A stretch of DNA of 55,334 bases from Gammaproteobacteria bacterium (GTDB lineage: Bacteria > Pseudomonadota > Gammaproteobacteria > Steroidobacterales > Steroidobacteraceae). Below are positions 41,854-47,625 of this stretch, piece after piece (positions within the stretch are counted from its first letter, which is position 1; the number at the start of each line of letters is the position of its first letter). Position numbers and translations under genes: made by a program. Under the pieces are notes generated by a model that had not been told where the DNA came from, did no database searches, and worked only from the letters and a program-made list of their open reading frames with translations. Location: the NCBI GenBank assembly GCA_030040715.1, contig JASHTF010000146.1, positions 1 to 55,334 on the forward strand, in the 5' to 3' direction.

Positions 41854-42807
41854 ATGGCCAAGACGAGCGTTTCCTCCGGCCGGCGAGGGCTGCTGCGCGC
41901 TGCGCTGGCGGCTTGCGTATTCCCTGCGACAGCCAAGCAAGCGTTCGGGACTGCCGCCCCAAGCGCGGGCCCGATCACCAAGGCCATTCCGTCGACCGGA
42001 GAGAGACTGCCCGTGATCGGCCTCGGCACCGATGCGTTCTATCGCTCCGAGCAGCCGGCGATCGAGGCAGAGATTGGACGCATGGTGCAGCTCGGCGGTA
42101 CCGTGATCGATACGGCCTCGGACTACGGCGACAGCGAATCGCTGATCGGTGATGCGTTGGCGACGCTGGGGCTGCGCCGGCAGATCTTCCTCGCGACCAA
42201 GCTGACCGCCGGTGGTGGAGTGTTCGGCATCGGCAGCGATCTCGGCGGTGAAGGAAGCTTCCAGCGATCGCTACGCCGCCTGAGAACCGAACGCATCGAT
42301 CTGCTGCAGGTACATAACCTCGACGGAGTCGACCGGCTGATGCCGCTGATGCAACGCTGGAAGCAGGCCGGACAGATTCGCTACATCGGCGTGACGGTAT
42401 CGGTACAGTGGCAGCACGACCAGCTCGTGCAGGCGATGCGACGTTACCCGCTGGACTTCATTCAAGTCGATTACTCCATCTCCAATCGGGACGCGGAGAA
42501 AGTCATCTTCCCAACCGCCTTGGAACGCAAGCTGGCGGTGCTGGTCGACTTGCCGCTCGGCCGCGCATCGCTGATCCGTGAGGCGCAGGGACATCCGCTG
42601 CCTCCGTGGGCGGCGGACATCGGCATTTCCAGCTGGAGTCAGTTGTTTCTCAAGTACGTGATTTCGCACCCCGCGGTGACCTGTGCGATCCCGGGCTCAA
42701 CCAAGCTCGCCCATCTGGAGGACAATCAGGCGGCCGCGCGCGGCGTATTGCCGGATAGCGGCGCTCGTGAGCGCATGCAACGTTATTGGCGCGACGTCGT
42801 AGGGTGA
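41854..42807 (+). CDS. Tat-exported aldo/keto reductase
   Basis: A 317-residue aldo/keto reductase with a twin-arginine leader (SSGRRGLLRAALAACVFPATA). The barrel shows LPVIGLGTDAFY, the catalytic Asp/Tyr segment DTASDYGDSESLIG, the Lys in FLATKLT, IDLLQVHNL with His, and CAIPGSTKLAHLEDN for NADP phosphate binding. GGGAGG precedes the ATG. It overlaps the convergent GT4 gene by 25 bp at the 3' ends. Substrate unknown; a role in the polysaccharide locus is suggested by place only. Confidence 0.87.
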   Translation: MAKTSVSSGRRGLLRAALAACVFPATAKQAFGTAAPSAGPITKAIPSTGERLPVIGLGTDAFYRSEQPAIEAEIGRMVQLGGTVIDTASDYGDSESLIGDALATLGLRRQIFLATKLTAGGGVFGIGSDLGGEGSFQRSLRRLRTERIDLLQVHNLDGVDRLMPLMQRWKQAGQIRYIGVTVSVQWQHDQLVQAMRRYPLDFIQVDYSISNRDAEKVIFPTALERKLAVLVDLPLGRASLIREAQGHPLPPWAADIGISSWSQLFLKYVISHPAVTCAIPGSTKLAHLEDNQAAARGVLPDSGARERMQRYWRDVVG

Positions 42808-44033
42808 GGCATCCGCGGCTCTGGAGACGTCGGAGCGACCGAGGAGCTCGTGATCGCGTCGTATGCGCGTCGCAGCGCCGCGGCAAGGCCCTGGCTGCGA
42901 TCGTAGAACTGGTTTTGATAGGAGCTGCAGGCGTCGCGGGTGCGCTCGTAGAGACTCTGGTCGCTCGCGAGCGTCAGCACCGCTTGCGCGTAGCTCTCGA
43001 CATCGTCGGGCTTTGCCTCGACGCAGGCGGAGCGCATCACCTCGAGTGCGGGCACGACGGAATTGGTGATCAGCGGGCGACCGGCGAGGATCGACTCGAC
43101 CGCGCTCATCGCCATGCCTTCCGTGAACGAGCTCGTCGTCGGCACGATGGCGGCATGACAGCGAGCGTAGACCTCGACCAGATCTGTCGGAGCCGTCCAG
43201 CCGTGCAGGTGCACGACCTCCTGCAGGCGATACTCGTGCTGTAGGCGACGCAGCTGATCCAAGTCCGCACCCGCGCCGCAGATCTCCCAGCAAACCCGCT
43301 GCGGCTGGCGCGCCTCGATCAGGCGCGCGATCTGCAGCAGGTCGAACACGCCCTTGTTACGGGTGATACGGCCGGTAAACAACACCCGGAACGGGCGCTG
43401 CGCGTGAGGTGGGGGAGGGGGTATGCGAGCAAAATACCGCGGCTCGAACTGTGCCCGAGCCTGAAATAGCGGATATTGCGCCGGCCCGCGCAGCAGCTGC
43501 ACCTGGCGTTCGCACTCCGGCGATACGGCGATCACGGCCGCTGGAATCCGACGCCAGAACCACGAATCGAGCCACAGGATCAGCCGTCCGATGAGTCTGC
43601 GAGGCGGAAATCCCGCCGGCCAGAGAGTGTTGTGCTGGATCGGGATCACTTGGATCCCGAACAGCCGCAACACGCTCAGGAGAAAATAGTGCGTGGTGCC
43701 GGAGTCGATCAGGGCGATGTCGGCCCCGAAGCGTCGCGCGGTGCGCAGCAGACTCAGGGCCCAGAGGACCTCATTGACATGAAAGGCGATGCCGTGCCGG
43801 ATCGGCTTGGGCCGATGCTCGAGCGTAACGGGCTCGTCCACGAGCAGCTCGGGCCGCGGCTGACTCGCGATGAGATAAGCCGAGGCGCCGATGTCAGCGC
43901 AGAAATCCTCGACTTGGCCGGAGAATGTAACGGAGACCTGCTCGGTGTTGTGCTCGCCCTGTCGCCAGCAGCGGTGCGACTCGATGATGTTGCCGGGACC
44001 GGAGCAATAGAAGATTCGGTGTGGCAACTCCAC
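42783..44033 (-). CDS. GT4-family glycosyltransferase, EPS locus
   Basis: A 416-residue GT-B enzyme. RVLFTGRITRNKGVFDLLQI begins the donor domain, EICGAGADLDQLRRL and VHLHGWTAP follow, and the C-terminal FTEGMAMSAVESILAGRPLI holds the E-x7-E motif. Acceptor-side sequence includes HVNEVLWALSLLR and VIPIQHNTLWP. It lies 43 bp downstream of the sulfotransferase-like gene on the same strand and is probably the last gene of the phosphoramidate operon. It could provide the sugar that is modified, which is an inference. Confidence 0.88.
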   Translation of the reverse strand: MELPHRIFYCSGPGNIIESHRCWRQGEHNTEQVSVTFSGQVEDFCADIGASAYLIASQPRPELLVDEPVTLEHRPKPIRHGIAFHVNEVLWALSLLRTARRFGADIALIDSGTTHYFLLSVLRLFGIQVIPIQHNTLWPAGFPPRRLIGRLILWLDSWFWRRIPAAVIAVSPECERQVQLLRGPAQYPLFQARAQFEPRYFARIPPPPPHAQRPFRVLFTGRITRNKGVFDLLQIARLIEARQPQRVCWEICGAGADLDQLRRLQHEYRLQEVVHLHGWTAPTDLVEVYARCHAAIVPTTSSFTEGMAMSAVESILAGRPLITNSVVPALEVMRSACVEAKPDDVESYAQAVLTLASDQSLYERTRDACSSYQNQFYDRSQGLAAALRRAYDAITSSSVAPTSPEPRMPHPTTSRQ

Positions 44034-44076
44034 TCTCCTGTGGCTCGCGTCAATGGTAACGCACGCGAGTCCCGAC

Positions 44077-45465
44077 TCACAGCGGTTGCAACGGCCGGAA
44101 GTCAGGGCGCGAGCGCAGACGCGCCTGAGAGCTTATGAATACGATCATGACCAGCCTTCGCAGCAGCACGTACAGCGGTGCCCCGCACACGTACATGATC
44201 CTTGCGCGTCTGATCGCCGGTAGCAGCTGACGTCGACCGATCAGCTTGATGTTGAGGAATTCCATTTTCATCGGCAGCAGCAGCAGCGCGGCAATGACGC
44301 CGAGGCGCACCCAGCGGCGCCCAAGGATCTTGGGACTGGGGTAATTCCAGCGCATGAAGTTGGGGTGCAACAGGGCGAACAGCAGCCAGCGATCGGCGGC
44401 GCTGAGGTTCCGTGCGCGGCGCTCGGCGTTGCTCGGATTGGCACCGATCCAGCTCGTATTGCCGCTGCGGTGTAGGTAGGGCGCGCCGTTGAAGGTACTG
44501 TCCACCAGGCACGGACGGTAGGGGATGCCGAGCCAATCGGCCACGCGCCGCATGATTGCCTCGGGTGCCAGATGCAGGTCCTCGAAGCGTACGGCGCGAG
44601 TGACTGCCTCCAAACCCGAGTGCGCCCGATCGGCGCGCAGTAACGAGCGGATCGTCTGGCCCGAGGGATCGAGATAGTGCGAGCTGATGGGACCGAGATA
44701 GTCGGCGATCAGGTGTGGTCGATGCTCGAGGATGAAGGTTTGCAGCTCGATCTGTCGTTCGTACCACGAGTCGACGGCCGAAATCGGATCGCGAATCGTG
44801 TGAATGAAGCGACCACCGGGAAAATCTTCGACGAAGCGTTGCGCGTATTCATCCTTGGGCCAATGCTGGCAGTAGATGATCAATGGCGTCGCAGTCCCCG
44901 GCCGCCGGCCGGTTGCGACGCCGTAGGCGACGTGCAGGAACTGGATGAATCGGCGGCGCGAGTTGAGCCACGCGTCCGCTTGGTCTCGGTACAGCGAATA
45001 CAGGGCGTGCACGGCCGCGTAGTACTCGGCTGCCGCAATCGGTGACTCGCCCGCAAACAGCGCGCCCTCGGGACCTTCGCGTACCTCGGTGTACAGCGGA
45101 TAGGCGATCAGCCGGTCCCAAACGCTGAGGGCGGGGAACTCGAGCAGAAAAGCGTACAGCTGGTGGCCGGCGTTTCGGGGCAGGATCAGCAGATGCTCGT
45201 GTCCATCCAGATAGCTCTGCAGCAGCCACGAGCCGCTGCGGCCCCAGAAGCACAGGCTGACGGCCTGAGTGATCCGCGGAGCATCGTAATGGCTGAGTCG
45301 TTGCCGTGCCGGTTCGAAACGTTGCGCAGCGGCCGGGAGCTGATCGACGTATGAGCGGTACGCCCGCTGCAGGGCCTCATCGGTCTCGCGCCGCAGACCA
45401 AGCGGCAGCTGCATGGTTGTCGCTGCTTCTGAGCTGCCGCCATCGACGCTAACGACCGCGCTCAT
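44077..45465 (-). CDS. Sulfotransferase-fold protein, candidate phosphoramidate transferase
   Basis: A 462-residue sulfotransferase-superfamily protein. The 5'-phosphosulfate-type loop is CFWGRSGSWLLQSYLDGH and the 3'-phosphate-binding segment is GGRFIHTIRDPISAVDSWYER; a VRFEDLHLAPEAIMRRVADWLGI segment completes the fold. A hydrophobic stretch with VIAALLLLP near residue 390 may touch the membrane. Its ATG overlaps the stop of the methyltransferase (ATGA), so it belongs to the phosphoramidate operon. No PAPS-synthesis genes adjoin it. The pathway's activated donor, 3'-phospho-CDP-amidate, is chemically PAPS-like, so use as phosphoramidate donor is an attractive inference. Ordinary sulfation remains the alternative. 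Confidence 0.8.
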   Translation of the reverse strand: MSAVVSVDGGSSEAATTMQLPLGLRRETDEALQRAYRSYVDQLPAAAQRFEPARQRLSHYDAPRITQAVSLCFWGRSGSWLLQSYLDGHEHLLILPRNAGHQLYAFLLEFPALSVWDRLIAYPLYTEVREGPEGALFAGESPIAAAEYYAAVHALYSLYRDQADAWLNSRRRFIQFLHVAYGVATGRRPGTATPLIIYCQHWPKDEYAQRFVEDFPGGRFIHTIRDPISAVDSWYERQIELQTFILEHRPHLIADYLGPISSHYLDPSGQTIRSLLRADRAHSGLEAVTRAVRFEDLHLAPEAIMRRVADWLGIPYRPCLVDSTFNGAPYLHRSGNTSWIGANPSNAERRARNLSAADRWLLFALLHPNFMRWNYPSPKILGRRWVRLGVIAALLLLPMKMEFLNIKLIGRRQLLPAIRRARIMYVCGAPLYVLLRRLVMIVFISSQARLRSRPDFRPLQPL

Positions 45466-46229
45466 GTGCGTTGTGCTACCCAGGCGCGAGTCTGGTAAGT
45501 GGTCTCGATCACGGCCAGATGCGCGGTGCGCCGCTCGACGAATTGCAGGAACTCCTGAAACAGCTCGGCGCCGAGTTGCACCTGCAGGTCGTTTACCGAC
45601 CGCCACACACCCACGTATTGAGCCGGAGTCTGCTGAGCGGTGTGGCGCGCTTCCATATAGAGAAGGTGGGTGAATTGCGGCTTGGCGCTCAGGCGCTCGG
45701 TCAGACGCTCGGTAAATGCGGAGCGCCCGGAGGAGACGCGGTTGATATCGGGCTTCAGCCGCGCGATCTGCGCTTCGATCTCGACCAGGAGCGGATTGCC
45801 TTCGATCAGCCGCGGATTCCACAGCGCCGCGAACACGCCTCCGGGCCGCAGGATGCGGTGAAATTCAGTACACGCCCGGTCGAAATCGGCCCAGTGAAAC
45901 GACGAGGCCATCGTCACCAGGTCGACGCTCGCATCGGCCAGCCCGCTGGCCTCGGCAGATCCTTTACGCCAGTCGATGTCGCAGCCACTCGAGCTGTTGA
46001 TCCCCTGCTCGCGCATGTCGTCGTTCGGTTCGATCGCGACCAGCGAGCGCAAGCCGCGGGCGGCCAGAATCCGGGTCCAGATACCCGTCCCGGCTCCGAC
46101 GTCGGCAGCGTCGATTCGAGCGGGCTCGCGGCCGAGATAGCCGAGCAGGGCGGTGGCGACCTGGGGTGCGTAGCCGGGGCGAAATTTGGCGTAGTCGCCC
46201 GCCAGTCCGGTGAAATCGCCGTGTTTCAT
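45462..46229 (-). CDS. SAM-dependent methyltransferase (Cj1419/Cj1420-like role)
   Basis: A 255-residue class I methyltransferase: DVGAGTGIWTRILA (SAM motif I), VAIEPNDDMRE (acidic strand end), DLVTMASSFHWADFDRACTEFHRILRPGG (motifs II and III). Length and type fit the Cj1419/Cj1420 methyltransferases of the C. jejuni MeOPN cluster, which are thought to methylate the phosphoramidate oxygen or its precursor. Only one copy is present here, versus two in C. jejuni. It overlaps both neighbours by 4 bp. The long open frame to 46637 is a shadow of the cytidylyltransferase gene. Role inferred from cluster order. Confidence 0.88.
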   Translation of the reverse strand: MKHGDFTGLAGDYAKFRPGYAPQVATALLGYLGREPARIDAADVGAGTGIWTRILAARGLRSLVAIEPNDDMREQGINSSSGCDIDWRKGSAEASGLADASVDLVTMASSFHWADFDRACTEFHRILRPGGVFAALWNPRLIEGNPLLVEIEAQIARLKPDINRVSSGRSAFTERLTERLSAKPQFTHLLYMEARHTAQQTPAQYVGVWRSVNDLQVQLGAELFQEFLQFVERRTAHLAVIETTYQTRAWVAQRT

Positions 46230-47023
46230 GCGAGCGAGCCCGCGCGCTGCGAACGGCTGATGGCGCTGCCGTCGATCGGCTCGAGCTGCAGCTCGCCGCC
46301 GCCGATCATCGCGTGGTACAACGCCACGTCCGCCGGCTGATCGATCTCGCCCCAGTCGCCGTCGGTCGCGATCGTGCCGATGCGTAGCGAGCCGCCCGCC
46401 AGCAACCGCCGCAGCAGCCCGGTCATATCGAGCCGGTCGCGCACCGGGGGCTCGAGCGTCGCCAGTAACGCCTCGATCGCGCTCCAGGCGGTCGGTGTGA
46501 ATTTCAGCAGGCCCATGTATTGCCCCTGAATGTCTTCGACCCGATGCGTTTTGCCGCCGATCTCGAGCAGCGCACCGCTCGCGTCGACGCGAAACGTCTC
46601 GGCGTCGGATAACGGATCGGCGAAGCGGCGTGCCCACAAGCGCCGCCAGTCGCGGTCGTAGCTGATCGTGAGCGGATCGGTGGTGCCGGCGAGCGCCCGC
46701 GGCACCTCACTGCGGTAGAAAATATCGCCGTAGCTCACCAGCACCGGGGCGCACCGCAGCCACTCGGCGGCGGTCGCGAGCGACATCACCATGTTGGTCT
46801 CCGCCCAGCGCTCATTATCGAAATAGACGACGTCCGTCAGGTCGAACAACTCGGCTCGATAACCGCGCACGATTGCGACCTGCGTGATACCTGCGTGGCG
46901 CAGAGCCGCCAACTGGCGCTCGATCAGCCTGTGACCGTCGAGCTCGACGAAGCACTTCGGTCGCTCGTGGCACAGCGCGCCCATGCGGCTGCCACGCCCG
47001 GCGGCGAGGACCAGGGCGCGCAT
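46226..47023 (-). CDS. CTP:phosphoglutamine cytidylyltransferase-like (Cj1416-like)
   Basis: A 265-residue nucleotidyltransferase of the LicC/sugar-phosphate cytidylyltransferase type: ALVLAAGRGSRMGAL with the NTP-binding Gly/Arg loop, RPKCFVELDG with the catalytic Lys, VSYGDIFYRS with the metal Asp, and DIQGQYMGLLKF and DGDWGEIDQPADV in the C-terminal part. In C. jejuni Cj1416 joins CTP and L-glutamine phosphate to give CDP-L-glutamine. The start ATG shares one base with the amidotransferase stop. A phosphocholine cytidylyltransferase role is the main alternative, but the neighbours favour the phosphoramidate pathway. Confidence 0.87.
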   Translation of the reverse strand: MRALVLAAGRGSRMGALCHERPKCFVELDGHRLIERQLAALRHAGITQVAIVRGYRAELFDLTDVVYFDNERWAETNMVMSLATAAEWLRCAPVLVSYGDIFYRSEVPRALAGTTDPLTISYDRDWRRLWARRFADPLSDAETFRVDASGALLEIGGKTHRVEDIQGQYMGLLKFTPTAWSAIEALLATLEPPVRDRLDMTGLLRRLLAGGSLRIGTIATDGDWGEIDQPADVALYHAMIGGGELQLEPIDGSAISRSQRAGSLA

Positions 47024-47625
47024 CAGTCGGCCTCGAACACGCGGCGGAACAGGGCGATGTCGTCGGCCGCGAACGGCGCGCAGCGCTCCGGGTGCCACAT
47101 GATGCCGGTCACCGGCTCATCGCGGTGGCGAATCGCCTTGACCACGCCGTCGTCGGCCACGGCCCACACCTGCAGCAGCGGACAACTGCCGCGCGCCGCG
47201 ACGCGGTGATAGCTGTTGACGTGTCGCGATCTACCGTCGACGCTGATGCGCTGGTCGGGGCTGACGTGTCCGTCCACCTGCTGCAGTGGTACGCCATGGG
47301 CGTGCTGAATCAACTGCATTCCGCGACACACGCCGATTACCGGCAGGGCGCGCCGGCGCGCCATGCTCAGCAGGGCCGCTTCGGTCTCATCGCGCTCGGG
47401 CGCATCGCCTCCGAGCGCTACCAGATCGTTGCCCCCCGACAGGATCAGCCCGCAAAGCTGCGTGCGCTCACACAGCGCCAGTGCCACGGCAGACACGTTG
47501 GGCAGCGCCAGCGGCAGCAGCCCACATGCCTGCAGAAACTTCGGCCACTCCTGATCGAGGCAGTCGCGCCGCTCTGCGTACTCGGGCACGATCGCGACGC
47601 GCTGTGTGATGGCGACGGTCTTCAC
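47023..47625 (-). CDS. Class I glutamine amidotransferase-like hydrolase (Cj1417-like)
   Basis: A 200-residue protein of the class I glutaminase / gamma-glutamyl hydrolase fold. The nucleophile is Cys100 in GVCRGMQL, the His/Glu pair is His178/Glu180 in MWHPER, and RHVNSYHR is a conserved substrate loop. Cj1417, of the same size, hydrolyses CDP-L-glutamine to CDP-amidate and glutamate. No synthetase domain or partner that would need ammonia is attached, consistent with a stand-alone hydrolase. It overlaps the kinase fusion by 4 bp and the cytidylyltransferase by 1 bp. Confidence 0.9.
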   Translation of the reverse strand: MKTVAITQRVAIVPEYAERRDCLDQEWPKFLQACGLLPLALPNVSAVALALCERTQLCGLILSGGNDLVALGGDAPERDETEAALLSMARRRALPVIGVCRGMQLIQHAHGVPLQQVDGHVSPDQRISVDGRSRHVNSYHRVAARGSCPLLQVWAVADDGVVKAIRHRDEPVTGIMWHPERCAPFAADDIALFRRVFEAD

